Source: Setophaga petechia (Eukaryota > Chordata > Aves > Passeriformes > Parulidae). From it: DNA of 64,000 nt. Of the stretch, positions 45,701 through 59,942 are shown piece after piece (the first letter of the stretch is position 1; each line of letters opens with the position of its first letter). The stretch lies in contig JANCRA010000040.1 in the NCBI GenBank assembly GCA_024362935.1, forward strand, positions 5,270,001-5,334,000, read 5' to 3'. The position numbers and the translations under genes are program-made. The notes beneath the pieces are model-generated. The model was not told where the DNA came from. It searched no databases and saw only the letters and a list, made by a program, of their open reading frames with translations.

Positions 45701-48700
45701 CTGTAGCATGACAAGGAGGGGGGGGGGGGGGAATGCAAATCCAGGATGCTTTACACAGTTGCAATAGAGCTGGTTTTCTGTAGTTTAGAGTTAGTTGAAG
45801 TTAATCTCTTATGTACAGCGAAACCAGCAGTGTTGCCCTAGGGATGTGCTCTCTGTCCAGGTCAGAGCAGGACACTAGACTGTATAAGCTGTTCTACCTG
45901 TTGTGCTGTGGATTCTGACAGCTTCTCCATTCCTGAGAAGAAATATATAATAATTTCAAAAATGTGAACGTTTTTGGCAAGCAAGGGTGACTTTTCTCCC
46001 ACTTAATATAGACAAAAGTGACAGATCTTTAAAGAGCAATTACTGGTGATGCCAGTATTTGTAGAATTAATAGACTGAGCAGCTAAGGGGATGTTATGGT
46101 ACTTGAACGATGAGATTTTATGGTTGAAGATACACAGAAGGAGAAATTGTGGAGAGAAAAGACCTGAATGTGCCTATGCCTAATGAGAAAAATTTTGTGA
46201 ATTGTGAGAAGGAAAATTTCTGTAATGATGAATCTACTTGAAACATGTTTCTGCCAGCTTCCACTATAGGGTTGCAGCCTCATGCAACTTTACTGACTTA
46301 CCAAATGAACTGTGTGAATGCTTCACTTGTTGAGCTATCATGGGATGTAAAGCACCCTTGCAGAGGTCAGGAAGTTATCCACACTTCCTCAGTGAGCTAG
46401 GAAGGCAACCTACTTGAACATGAGTGTATATCCTCTTCAGCAGTTTTCTAGCCACTATCAGACAAAGCCATTGCAGTGCAATTTCTTGGCGGGGGGAGGA
46501 GTGGTTTACTTACTTCATCTATCCTAGGCAAGTGTACACTCCTGCCACTGACATCTTTTGAACATTACCAAAGAGAATAAAATACAGCTTTCGTTTCACT
46601 GTCGCGAATGGGAGAACTTCTAGGCTGAGGTTTGTGACTAGATATCAGATGCATGTTTCAGGCAGTTAAAGGTGATCTCAAATGTATGAATGAGGTGACT
46701 TGGTAATTAGAAAAAGTGTGGATTTGTAGAAGCAGAATCTGAGAGACCTCAAAACTATGAATCTGCTCTAGTTTGACAGGGTGCACAGCTGAAGCCTGAT
46801 GGTAAGGAGAAAAACAGGTGTGTTTTCCTAGGACTCTTAGCAGTTTGTTTGGGTTTTTTCTAATACAACAATCTGAATATTTATACTATTTATTCTCAAA
46901 TTATGTTTACCCTATAAACAGAGCAAGGTTATAGCGTGCTTACTATGCTGCAGAGTGAGTGAGGATGGACAAGCAATTCAGCTGAACTAGATAGGCAAGA
47001 GCTACACTGATATACTTAGAAGTGGTCTGGTGTGAACTAGGACTTTAATCTGCTGCCTCACAGATTCCAGCATCTTCCCAACAGCTTCATTAGCTTTTAA
47101 TGATTATAGAATATATTTATCCCTGTGGGACTGAAGGAAGAGAATCCTACAGTGGTAGATAGCTGGTATGAGGGCACTTTAACAGAAAATAAGACAATCA
47201 TAAGTTGTCAAGTTCTAAATCACAATCAAGTAGAGAATTTTTAAATGAATAATGAGTTTTTAAATGTATAATTTCATGTGAAGTACAAATATCGTAGCTA
47301 GAAACAGTGGAGACTTGAAGAATCTGCTGTTGTGCTTTAAATCAGTGATTCACATTTTAGTTGAAAACCTATCCTTTGACTTCCAAGATCCAGCCAAACA
47401 GTTTTAAAAGAAATTAGAATCATGTGCTCTGATTGTGGTTAAATATTGCACATCACCAGGCATAATGAGTAACTGGTTAATAGTTGATCACAAGTTGAAT
47501 GGGAGTAAAAAGAGTGTTTTGCTCTTTTGAAAAAGGCAAACATTATTCAGGAAGTGAAACAAATGAAGTCATTGTTCTGCCCCAAGAGGTGCTGGTACAT
47601 CTCTGAGGAGAGTTTCACACACAGTTATGTGCACCATATATCTAGAAAGGTGGGAACCAGCTGAAGGGGGTAGAGACCTGAGCCACAGGAATGTTATTTT
47701 AAACATAACTTCCATTGAAATGACGAAGACAATGGGTTTGCTAGATCTAGAGAGGAAAGGGTTGAAGAAAGATGTGCTAATCACCCCACAGCTACACGCG
47801 TGATACTGGCAAAGGTCGAGGAAGTGTCTGCTGTGAATAGATTCAGCTTAGCAGGTAGGGCAAATGCTCTAACACCAAGACAGTTGAGGTTGCAGCAGAT
47901 TGCTTGATGAGGCTACTTGTAAGAAATGTGGGTTAAAAGACACCACTCATTTGTCTACCACTCTCTCTGGAGAACTGGAATTTCATTCCTAAGGAACAGT
48001 TTGGTTTAAGACCAACAGAAACAAGATAACCAGAACTACATTGTCTGAATTTTAGATCTGTAGTACAAAAGAAAATAAGTGATTTTTTCAGGTACTATCT
48101 TTCTTGACCAAATGTACTTTGCATACTTCATTTTCTTGCAATACAAGAGATGATAGTATCCTGTAAGAACTTGCGCAAACTACACAAGTGCCCAAAGTTG
48201 GATGCATGTAAAAGAGTGCTCTGTATTCATATCAACATCTGCATTTGATGCATTTGATGTCCATTTGATGCCTCTGGATGCTAAAATCCAGGTAGAACTT
48301 TTTCCTATTTGTAATTGTATGTAAGTTCATGAGAGATGTGAATAAAAAAAATGAAATCTAGAAAAATCCCTGACCAAACCTTAATTGATTTTTACTTGCT
48401 CATAGTTCCTATGAATTATGTAAGACTATGAATATTGTTGAGATCAAGGAAATAAAGTATGCTGGACCACGGCCAGCATTGATTTTCTGGACCACAAACT
48501 GTCATGATGTCAATGTAAATGGCTATGGAACATCTGCTTTTCCTTCTCTGTGTTCTGTAGCAGTGATTACTGCAGCATGTTAGTGGCCTCAGCTTATAGT
48601 TTTAAGACTCTACAGCCATCATAGAACAACCATGGTTTTGTTCCAAGCACAATGGAAGTAATTTACAGGGATTACTGACAGCTGACTCATGGAGCCAGTT

Positions 48701-51700
48701 GGTTTATTCTGCAAAGTGAAGTAAATGTAAAAGTACATGTAAAAAAACTGCTACACTTACACCTTTTCTTTTCTCTCAGCATTACATTTGCCAACCATCT
48801 CCTCTTTCAAAGCCTGAATTTTCTGCTAATCCCAGAGAAAGCTTACTATATTTCTTTGAAGTATTTTGTGAATTTCATCAGAACAATGAAATGTCTACAT
48901 CTAGTTTTGCTTGAGAGAACTGGATCGAAACCTAATAGAAAAAGCTGATTCTGGAAATAAGCAGTCTGTAACTATTCCCATGGTATTTCTTACTAGCAAA
49001 TATTCAAGGTATCTTCAAATCATTTGTATCCTTCATTCACATATTACTGGAAGCATTCCTGCAGAGTTTGAGTCAAGAAGTGCTGAGGGCTTGCTGAGAG
49101 TGTTGTTTCACTAATGACCTGAAGAGTGAGGGCCCAGAGGTGTGAAAAACTTTGAAACAATGATGAAAACACACTGAAAAAACACTGATTTGCCTTAAAA
49201 ATAATTAAAAAAAAAAATAGGTCAGAGCTCATACATCTCTTTGTAAGTCTAAGACAATTTTACCAAATGCAGAATAGGAATTTATTATTTTGGATCCAGC
49301 TTGTAGAGGTGACACATTACTTGTCAACAGTTTATTTTACTATCCCTTCCCAAAAATATATAGTAAATATTCTCACCTAAAGAGGAGGTAGAAGAAACAG
49401 AAGAAAATAATACTGTGAAGAGGAATGTGAACTTAATCTAAAGGTTTTCAGTAAGGTCGCTGCTCAAGTAGTTGTAACAGCAGGATTTTTTTTTCTTGCT
49501 GGAGCAAAAATAACTGTATATAAATTATTCATTATTCTGCATTCTGGTTTTTTGTTCAATCTGTTATATATGTATCAAAATACTCAGATTTCTTCCAGAA
49601 TGTTATGCAGTGAAAGGTACTGAGCTAATTATCCAGAGAACATGTAAGTTCTCACTAGGCAAGTTGACTCTTACTAATTTTTTTTCTTAAATGAGGACTA
49701 ATATTCTTAAAGGACATTCACATATTCTATTGACCTATAATTATTATATTACCTCCAGGCCTTGCCAAATTATTCATCCATATGTAGTTTAGAATAAATG
49801 TTAATATACTATGATGTGTTTGAGGGAAAGAGAAGTTTACCCTACACATGGGGAGCGTTTCAGTTCAACTTGCCATACAAGACATGTATTCTGGCTCAAG
49901 GGCACAACAGAAAGGGTAGAATTTCCTCCCTGCTGAAAAATTTTTATATTGTGGACATGACCAAGGAAATGGTCAAATTTATACGTTGTTTTAACCCAGT
50001 GATTCTTTTGAACTGATTGCTCTTCAACCCTTTGGCACATATTGCAGTAGAAGACCCCTGACTGAAAACCCCCAGTTTTGACTGAAGGTCAATGTGGATC
50101 TACCTGCTGAATGACAGGTTTGTTACCTGCTGAACACAAGTGGCTTTGGATTTTCACACTTCCTGATTTGCCACTTCATTGTTCTGGACAGGATCCAGAG
50201 CTCATGGAAATCATCAGAAAGGTTTTACTGGTAGGAGGCAGATGACAGAACTTGTAGGACATAGTCTGTTGTCCAAAGTTCATCTTCATCTCAGTGAGTA
50301 TAGTCTCCTGTTTCCTCTCCTTCACATCCTTATGCATATGCTAGCACAACAAGACTTCCATCAGATGGAAATAAAAAGTTTATTTGTTGCTGTAGCAAAA
50401 TGCATATTGGATTTTAGGCATTAGTTCTTGTACTCAGTTCAACAAGAAACAAGCGTAATTTGAACCTAGAGGATAATAATCCTTGTATCTTTATTCCCTG
50501 TGAACTTTACTTACTTTCGAATCCCCTGTATGTTCTAAGACCAAAATAAGTTGTCCTTCCTCAGCAGTGCTTGCATGAGAAGGTGACACTGATGCCTTGG
50601 AGGCTACCTAGAACAGAGGCTAGACAAAGTTGAAGGAATGAAGTAGGTATTCATTAAAAAGACCTTCAAAGAATACACCTTGGGCAGTACAAGAGCCCAG
50701 CTGAGGCTACACTCAAGTTGGATACCGAGTCACAACTTTTCACACTTTTATAAGCTTTGGTCCATTTACACATTGGGTTTAATTGTCCAATTAAAGCTTC
50801 AGGTTATGCAGTCACTGATTGCTCCCAGATTGCTCTCCTCAATTCACGGTTGTTTATACTTTCTTGAGCTTGAAGTGACAATGGTGTCCTTGGTTCTCAG
50901 GCTGGAAAAGGATTGTTTTGTCTAACTGAACTGTAAAGAGAACTTGCTAGCACTCTCTTTGAAGTTCAGAGTTATCTACTAATGCAGTACAGAATATGGA
51001 AAATATGAAAGCTAAAACTTAAGGCATCAACATAGCAGGAAAATTCTCATCACTTCTCTAAGAAGAAAACCTTCTCTTTGAAAGCTGATACACAAAAGAA
51101 AAACCCCAACAAACCAAAACCAAAACCTAAGAACCAAACAACAAAAACAAACCACCAACACAGAGAAATCAAATACCTTTAGCAACTGTTCTTTTGATAT
51201 TGGTGTCCTCACTTTGCAATTATAAGGAGTTTAGAGGTGTCACATCCCTTGAGTTCCTTAGAGTTCCTTTCAACTCTTTGTCACCTCTTCCTGATTCATC
51301 TGTATCATTGAATTTGTACATTGTATCACTGTATTTGTACCATTGAAAGTTAAAAAATATCTATATTGGTATACAAATATTTTATTATCCAGTCTAGGAA
51401 GTTCTGCTTTGTTTAAAGCCTCATAAAAGTAGCACTAAGTACATCCAAAGCTGTTGACATTGCAATTTCACTTTGTGTGGGCTAAGATTGTCTGCTGATA
51501 TAAGGAAGCCACATGTGCTTGTCACATCCTGAAGAGTTACTGTAATGTACCTTTAGGTATTGTTTAAAGAGAATGACACAAAATGTGTTCTTTACATTTA
51601 TTTTAATATGCATTTATTAGTCTGAAGGTAATGCTGCATTACAATCTAAAATCAAGGTGACAAAGATATAGAACACTGCTCAAAGCCTACAACTATCATA

Positions 51701-53481
51701 AAGGAAAGGTTGCAATCTGGTAATAGGCTAAAAAAAATTGGCTTTTGACCACATGCTTTGAAATCCTGTGTCTGTTCTGTAGTGACCATAAAATGAAGTG
51801 TTCTAAAACAGTATTGCCTAATGGTCTAATTTCTCAGAGCAATGAAGGCTGACCCAGAATGAATTTTGACTGACTATGTGGCTTCAGAAAGCAGATTTTA
51901 AAAAAGAGGTCAGAAGCTTTTTTTTCCCTAAAATACTTCAGCATCTCTATCTTTTACTATCCTTTCTGTCAAAGCAAAATTCTTAGTCAGATTTATTTCA
52001 AATATTTATTTTGGATGATAGTAGCAGCATTACCCTAGCTAGCAGAGCGAAAGTGTTCTTGCTTTTGAATTATATGCAGTGGTATTTTATTGCTCATACA
52101 ATTCTGAGAAAATGTCTATATCACTTTATGGATGTTTGGGGTCATGTCATCATCTTATGCTTTCAAAATAACAAAGTTAATAGAGATTTTGCTAGATGTC
52201 ACCATCTCTCTTCTGACCAGCACTTTTGAGGGTCAAAACATATATTCAAATATTAAATGCTAATAGGAACATGTGCTTTTGCAATGCAGGACCAGAAAGT
52301 GATGCTCAGGTTGATTCCCAAGAAAATAGTTCATGGAGAAGGAAATGTGCTGGGCAATGAGAGAGGTCCGAGCAGAGAGCTCCAGGGGTATAGCAGCACG
52401 GTGATGGCATCACAGCATGAAACTGCTGACAGACACACTGCACAGTGCTCAGCTGGGCACCATGGTTATTCTTTCCTTTCTCACTTCCATTATTTAATGT
52501 GCACATATGTTTTGACCATGTATCAGTTGATGTTTATTTGATATTTCAAAAGATGTGAGGTTATGCGAGTATGACTATGGCAATCACACTGACAGCGCAG
52601 AAGGCAGATCATATTCAATATGTTGAATAGATATTTTTGTTTCTGAAATATTTAGTCAATCAAATTTTCATCAGTGTAAAGCATTCCAGGTATTACCAAA
52701 AGAGGACACCTTTCTACTGTGTTACAGTTCTACAACTCTAGAGCAATGCAGCCATTATTAGCTCTGCAGCCAGTGTGTAAGGATGACATAGACCAAGCTG
52801 TCACATTCATATGAAACTAAGAAGAGGGAGAAAATTGCTGTGCCTCCACATCACGAATTCCACATTGACACTGTTTATCTTTGTGACTTTCTGAGCATCC
52901 AACTTTCCAGGGATATGAAACTGAAAGTTTGTATTAATTTGGTCGTATTGCTCTCAGCTCTCCCTGAAGAACTATCTACAAACCTGTGGCAGAAATCTCT
53001 GTTTGGAAACAGCAGGTTCAGACATTGGTCATGGCAGGAACTCGATAGTCAAAACAAGAGGCAATATGTCTAACCTCTGAAAGAAAACCTAAGAATTATG
53101 CTATTTTAGGCATATCAAATACAAATTCAGAAGCAAATATATAGATTTTGTAATTTCTATTTTCCATTAACAGTGACTGAGTAGTGGTGATTAAGGAAGG
53201 CAGTATGAGTGAAACTACTACGAACACAGGCTGGGGAACAGAGGAAACCTCATGCCCGGACCACACATTTGCTACTCCAACCCACATCTCAAGCTATCCT
53301 GTTGAAAGACACGAAGCCATTTCTGGATGTGAGTTGGTCAGAAGGAGCATTGGAGGGAGGTGAAGGACACTGCAAATACAGCAGGGAACTGACAGGAGCC
53401 AGTCTGCCGGAAAGTAGGCATGTGTTGGGATCAGAGGACACAGAAGTCAGCCATTAAGAGAAAATCCTACCTCACCTACTT
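39710..53481. other. Intergenic, gene-poor
   Basis: Region between MMP7-B and the decayed MMP20. I see a G14 run (about 45,718-45,731) and an A/C-rich CAAA-type patch at about 51,095-51,165, but no exon, RNA gene or mobile element I can support. Confidence 0.5.
45718..45731 (+). repeat. Poly-G run
   Basis: An uninterrupted run of about 14 G. Length may vary or be mis-sequenced. Confidence 0.8.
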
Positions 53482-53950
53482 ATAGAATCCTAGAGTGATT
53501 GGGGTTGGAAGAGACCTTGAAGATCATCTCGTTCCAGCTCACCTTGCCATGGCCAGGGACATCTTACATCCAACCAGGATGCTCAGAGCTCCATCCAACC
53601 TGGTCTTGAATACTTCTAGGGATGGGATATCCATTACTTTGTGTAACCTCTTCCATTGTTTCATTTCCCTCATATCAAAGAATTTTTTCCTTATATCTAA
53701 TCAAAACCTCCTCCCTTTCAGTTTAAAGCCATTCCTAAATGTCCTGTCACTGTGTGGCCTTGCAGGTAGTCTCTTTCCACCTCTCTTGTTGCACCCTGTA
53801 GGTACTTGATGGTGTCTTTAAGGTCTCCCCAGAACCTTCTCCTCCCCAGGCTGAACAGCCCCAAATCTCTCAGCCTTCTCCAGCCCTTTGACCATTCTCA
53901 TGTCTGTCTTCTGGACTCACTCCATCAGGTCCACATCCTTCTCCAGGTGG
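53482..53950 (-). mobile_element. CR1 LINE 3' fragment
   Basis: Minus-strand CR1: begins at the plus-strand end with TATAGAATCCTAGAGTGATT (tail) and contains GGTTGGAAGAGACCTTGAAG, CTTCTAGGGATGGG and TCTCCCCAGAACCTTCTCCT, all standard avian CR1 3'-end landmarks. Confidence 0.9.
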
Positions 53951-56900
53951 CTTTTTATGAAAATAGAGGGGAATGGGAGAATCATGTTTATCCATGGTTA
54001 TTCCAAAATCAAACATCCAAAAAGATGATCAGAAATACTGTGGTACTACAGTCTGGTGGTGACATGTTCTGCTTTTTCATGTCTGTAACATAACCACAGA
54101 CTTTGACTTATGAGGGCCTCAGCTGTCTTGTGAATCAACCTGAGGTAACCCTTTGCAGTCAAATCAATTCCCGGGAGCAAATTCAGTGCCCTTCATCTAC
54201 TGTAGGCCTATTCACCTTCTGCCTGTAAAGAGATGGTCTGCCTGAGTAAGGAACACAGCACTGCATCACAGATATCATCAACTCATGTTGATAGCAAATA
54301 ACTTCTTTCTCCGCCCTTTTCCGCTAGGGGGAAAAGGGGCTGTTTGTTGTCCCACAGCTTAGCCAGGGCAATGAGATCAGGATCTGGCCCACAAAGACTG
54401 CAGCAGTCCTTGGAGCCTCATATAGCACTTGTGGGACCCAAAGTCCTGCCTTCTTTATTTTGATGCCTTCCAGGCTGTGAAAGAGTTTGCATCTCCTTTT
54501 CCTGAGGAAAAATCATATTAAGTTAGTCCTTCAGGTTTGTGTTGCAAGGTTAATCAAAACTACATTCCAGAGTTTGACAAAATGAGGAAAACTGAACTAC
54601 TCTATTTTATCTTCTGACAGAAATTCCTTTTCATAACCAATTTCCCCCACTGTCTTTCTCTGGCTCTGTGGATGTGATTCAATCTTCCTGTCAGTGATTT
54701 ATGTCTACTTATATTTTGTGTAAGCTGGAGTCCTCTTCTGAGCCCAAGACTATTATAGAGACAGCAGTATAACAATAGATGGATCAAATATTTTAGGAAG
54801 AAAGTTGTTATGAGTATACTCAAAGACTGAAGAAAAACACACTTCTACATAACTGATGATAACTAACTCCAAACAAAGATTCTGTCCAGTCAAATTTACA
54901 CTTTGTCTTCTGTCACTAACAACTGGAGATGTGTGGATACACCTTGTGCAAATGCACCTGCAGTGCAGAAACAGAGGAGGGTGCATTTTGCTAATATATT
55001 TCAAATCGCAGTAGGAACAGAATGGACTGAACTCTTCCAGAGAAATGAGTCATCTGTTAAAACAATGCATTTTCATGTTGCATAGAACAGTTTCTGACCT
55101 CAGCCCCAATTCATTAAATAATTTCAGCCCTTCTCAAATATTTGGCTATTTTGCATCTTTGAGATAAAATAGTTTTATGCTACTCATGATATTTCAAAGC
55201 TACAGTATCTAAAATTTTAAAAGAAGCAAATATATTATTTCAGGTCAAACAAAATATTTAGTCTGACTAAATCACCAGCAGATCTACAAAAGTGGTTTTT
55301 TGAGTATTGGCACAAACCAGTTTTTCTGTAATCTGATGTCCAAATGCAAATGCCTGTTAATGAGAGACTTAAGTTGAGATATAATGCTCCAAACATTTAG
55401 TGTTGATCCTCCTATCTGGTAATCTTACTACTAATACAGCTACCCTGACTGTAAATATTTGTAGGATTTGATTCCTGGACATTTGAATATTTTTGTTGGA
55501 ATAAAGATGTACCTTCAAATATGTTCTTTATGTTTGGAAAAGGAAGGTACACTATTTTTCTAAAGGGATCTGATTGGGACAATAGGTATTTTGACTGGAA
55601 ACTGAGTTTTATATAACCAGTTCCTTGTCTTTGAAATGAGATAAGGTGAATGTCAAAACTTCAAGAGGCTATGTCAAAACATGGCTTGAATGTTTAACTC
55701 GTGATCTTATAGAGTCATCCCTGTGCATTGACAGGATGTACCTCTGGCATTGTCTTAAACCATTGGGAAGGATAGTTAATGCAAGACTAACACCACACAA
55801 AAGCACAATTTTAGGGACAGTCAGCCTTAACTTGTACCCTCTGCAGTTTGGTGTATTGTATGCACTGACACCAACACCTTTTCTCTTCTGTAGCAATTTC
55901 TTTTGCAGTATTTGCATTTACCATTTGTACTAGATGTACAGAATGTGGCTCAATGTGTTTCATGACAAACAAGTGTTTTTGTTTGTGTTCCTCTACTCAG
56001 CAGACCCAGAACAATCTTCTTTCCTACTTTCTGGGTTGTTGTCAGGAGAATGTAATCTACAGAAATTGGGACACATCAATTTAGTGGGTTTAAATTGAAG
56101 TTTAGTGGATGAGTAACAATCCTTTCATCTTCTACTCTTCCTAAAAGCCCAGCTAGGAGAAAACAAAAATAATTATATGGCAAAGAGTTGTTCATTAAAA
56201 TCCAGTCCAGAAAATTCAATAGATGTGCAGCTATGTGTGTTATATGAAACAGTGAAGCAAGCACTTCCTCCAATTAGGACCTAATAATGCAAAACCCTGT
56301 TCCCTCCTGAGAAGTCCTAGGACTACAGAAGTTAACCAGCATTTGGTGAGGATGTCAGCCTTCTGTAGTTGAAGTGATAGATTTCTGGGTTGCATTTCCC
56401 ACTGTGAATTTCTTCACATTCTCAAATCAAATTTTCCAGCCCAGTTCCTCAACTCTAGATTTGACAAGAGGTGCACAAACATGAGGCTAGGGAGTTCTAA
56501 ATGACCTTGTTGTGGAAACGATCTCTATACAAACCTGCAGTGTACTTAGGCTCAACCATTAGATTGCTAATGAATGCATTCATTCTTCACAGCTTGTTGA
56601 AGACTGGGTTGCAAACTATGTTTGCTTCAAAACTGTTTACTTTGACTAATCTGAGTTTGTCAAGTTCGATTTGTCTCACCCTCACAGTGCATGAGCTGTG
56701 CTTCCTGGCTTGGCTGTGAAACTTTTGCATAACGCAGGGATCCAATTATGCTGAGTTTTGTGTTCTAAGATGCAGAAGCTTAATTATGTGGAGTGTCTGA
56801 TAAGGACCCAGCTGAACTCAAAAGCAATGAAAACAGACACTTTTGTGTTCTCTGATTCACCATTAAAAATAACATTATTTTACTTTTCAGGTGTGCACCC

Positions 56901-58104
56901 TTGTTTGTGTGGGGTGAACATTTGCATAATGGACAGCAATTAGTCCTTGAGCACTTACTGGAAGGAAGGATCAAGTAACTAATCAGAAATGCTAATTACA
57001 GTGAAAACTTATACCTTTTGACAAATTTATGACAATGAACCAGAGATCACCAGTTTCTCTCTAAACCCATAGTTTCTCCTTTATGGCAAATTACCATGAC
57101 CTCATCTCAGATCTACAGGGTCACTGATCTTCACATTTTCTGTCTTGTCAAATCTACTTACAAAACAACATAAAAATAGTTTTATTCCTATTCTTTGTGC
57201 TATCAATGAACTGAACCACAGAGTTTTGCCCTTTAGTCCTGTGTGGTTTATGCCACATCTCTATTCCTAGCAGCTCATCTTCACTCTCTTCTCCTGGAAC
57301 TTAGATTCAGTGGTTCATGGGCAGTGTCTGAGATCCCTACAAGACACACATTCAGAAATTTCTAGAATGGTAAAGTTTTCCCAGTGGTCCCTCTGAGTTA
57401 TTTAGTATTCCTCTGTATTTATTCTTCAAAATACATTTTTATTCTTCTCTACATTCTCCACTAGGCATTCAGCTTTATGCCAGTTAAATTTTCATATCTC
57501 CATGGGTTTGTTTGTGTGTGGTTTTTTGTTTTGTCTTTTTTGTTTGTTTTTGTTTGGGGTTTTGTTTATTTGGGTTTTTGTTGTATATTTTGTTTTGGTT
57601 TATGGGTTTTTAAAAAGTTTTTTTCTCTTTTTTTTTTTTTGTTTTCATTTGTGAAAATGCATTGGAGGATGAGTGGGCAGATGAGTATGAATCAGTTGGC
57701 TGGGAAATTTCTCCCTGTCTGATTGCTACATCGATGTCTACAAGCTCATGAGCGAGGTAGCCCTCTAATATTAGCCAGTCACATGTGATTTCTCTATTGA
57801 AATGAATGACAAACAAGCATGACTAGGAAATTATTTATCCTGTCCTAAAATTGATGATAGAAAATGCTTAAGTCAACTGAAACAAACTGTAGAAAATATT
57901 AAGTCCTGGGTCCTTCCTTCTTCTGTAATGGGGATTACATAATTTATTTCTGATCCTTAGTTCAGAAGTTTTTCCAAGATTGTGACAGCTTCTACTTTCA
58001 GCTTCTACTACTGAAGTCACACTTTGACAAAGTGTTTAATACCTACATTAATTTTTTAAAAAGAAAAATGTTGTTTATTTTCAAGGGACTTCCTTGCCTA
58101 TTTA
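53951..58104. other. Intergenic, mostly featureless
   Basis: AT-rich. Contains a T/G-rich low-complexity patch at about 57,500-57,650 and a doubtful MMP20 exon-8-like stretch just beyond it. Confidence 0.45.
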
Positions 58105-58740
58105 ACATCATTTAGGTTGAAAAAGATCATAAAGTACAACTGTGAACCCAGCACCACTCTGTTCACCACTAAACCATGTCTCCAAGGACCGTGTCCATAT
58201 CTCTTTTAAATACCTCCAGGCCTGGTGAGTCCACTACTTTTCTGGGCAGACTGTTCCAATAATTCAAAATCATTTCTGTGAAAAAAAATCTTCCCAATAT
58301 CCAGACCTTCCTTGGTGCAGCTTAAGGCCATTTCCTCACATGTTGTTGCTTGTAACCTGGGAGAAGAGAGCAACCCCTCTGCCCAACAGGCAGCTGCAGA
58401 GAGTGTTGGGGTCCCCCTGAGCCTCCTTTTCTCCAGGCTGAACACCCCCAGCTCCCTCAGCTGCTCCTCACAGCACTTGTGCTCCAGACCCTTCCCCAGC
58501 TCCGTTGCCCTTCCCTGGACACGCTCCAGCCCCTCAATGTCTCTCTTGCACTGAGGGGCCCAGAGCTGAGCACAGGATTGGAGCTGTGGCCTCAGCAGTG
58601 CTGGGTACAGGGGGACGGTCACTGCCCTGCTCCTGCTGCCCACACCTGGCTGATCCAGGCCAGGATGCCATCGGCCTTCTGGGCCACCTGGGCACACCCT
58701 GGATCATGTTCAGCTGCTGTTGACCAATACCAGTTCCTTT
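58105..58740 (-). mobile_element. CR1 LINE 3' fragment (longest)
   Basis: Minus-strand CR1 with GGCAGACTGTTCCAATAATT, CTTTTCTCCAGGCTGAACAC, CAGCTGCTCCTCACAGCACT and CACAGGATTGGAGCTGTGGC. It retains the 3'UTR plus part of the 3' coding end, with no intact protein. Confidence 0.9.
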
Positions 58741-59829
58741 TCTGCCTGGTAACTTCCCAGTCACTCTTACCCAAGTCTCTAACTTGGGGAAGCTTGAGAC
58801 TTACTCATCTGGTGGTTTTGATTCCATTCCCCTTCACCAGAAACTACTGCCAGATGATATTTCACCAACCTTAATCCGTCTCACATCAACCTCTTCCATT
58901 TTAAAGCTTACCATGCATTCCTTCTCCCTTTCTCATCCTACAAGTTTTTTAGCAGTTGCCACACTAGCCAGAGGCTCCTTAAACAGATATATGTTCTCCT
59001 CAAGTTTCCCATCCTCTTTATCTGCCTCTTCTGATTGCCTAAATATTGATATTGTTAATAGACAATGAAGTAAATGAAAAGACATGTCTTCAGATGCAAC
59101 ATTGTGTTGTAGTTAAAACATTTCTCCATGGAAATGAAAATTAACAATAGTAGTCAAAATGTCAAACTGACCTAGCACCTGAATTTTTAGTTTTGATTCT
59201 TTGCTAGTAGTGGAGGAAAGCACACATGAAGTACTTAAATGATGTATTTTACTTAAATCACTTTTTTTCCGTTTAACAGGGCACTGTGGAAACTTTTGCA
59301 TTTCTTGATAATTTCTGTTCTACAAGTATTAGAAAAGGTGAGGCAGAACCCTTGTACTAAAAAATGTACTTTAATATGTTACATGTTCTGTAAGTTTCTC
59401 AATATAGCATGCTGAAGGTCATTCTTAACAGCTGTTTACGATTCAAACAATAGACAGATTATATCTGTTTATTTAAAGTCTCAAGTAAGAAGAAATAAAA
59501 CTACATCCTTTTCCTTTTGTCTGTTTTGGACACAGATGAATTTGAAAACCTTTAGTGTCTGATGAAAGTCATAGAACTTTCTGGAGATCAGATAAATTTC
59601 TTAAAAACTTTCATCAGATACAAATGCACATAACTTAGCATTGAAGTGGTATCCTGTAGCCTTCTCTTGGGTCTAGGATTCTGTTTTCAGGGGAAAGTTC
59701 AAGACAGGAGAAGGAAATTACTTCTCCTATAAAACATGCTCAGCTAGAGATTGCCTTTTCTTCCTTGTTACAGTACAAATGAATCAGAATGTCCTGTTTC
59801 TGTTGGAATTTAAAAAATTTTCTTTCTGC
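58741..59829. other. Intergenic, nothing recognised
   Basis: No repeat or exon recognised between the CR1 copy and the MMP20 exon-7 relic. Confidence 0.4.
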
Positions 59830-59942
59830 TTTCCAGAATGAACGGTATAATATTTACTACATCCATTTTTGAAGAATGCAACACTTTTCTCCCACACTAC
59901 TAACAGGATCAAGGTTAGTTTTACCTGAGGACTTGAATTGAT
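59830..59942 (-). pseudogene. MMP20: MMP20 relic, hemopexin exon 7
   Basis: Read on the minus strand across two small frameshifts, this gives fragments INSSPQVK, NLDPVSSVGE and SVAFFKNG, then KYYTVHSGKQK. These line up with the MMP20 exon-7 segment (SSFPQ, NVDAAY, V-x-E, A-Y-FFKG, HYWITRGFQM). About half the positions agree, in order, despite the frame breaks. Living MMP20 is the enamel-matrix protease; birds lack teeth, and MMP20 inactivation in birds is established. Position (beyond MMP7) and strand fit. Single short relics can arise by chance, so support comes from its pairing with the exon-5 relic. Confidence 0.55.

Noticed and set aside
58206..58697. 163-codon minus-strand frame
   Set aside because: It lies inside a CR1 LINE; the open frame comes from the element's degraded coding end.
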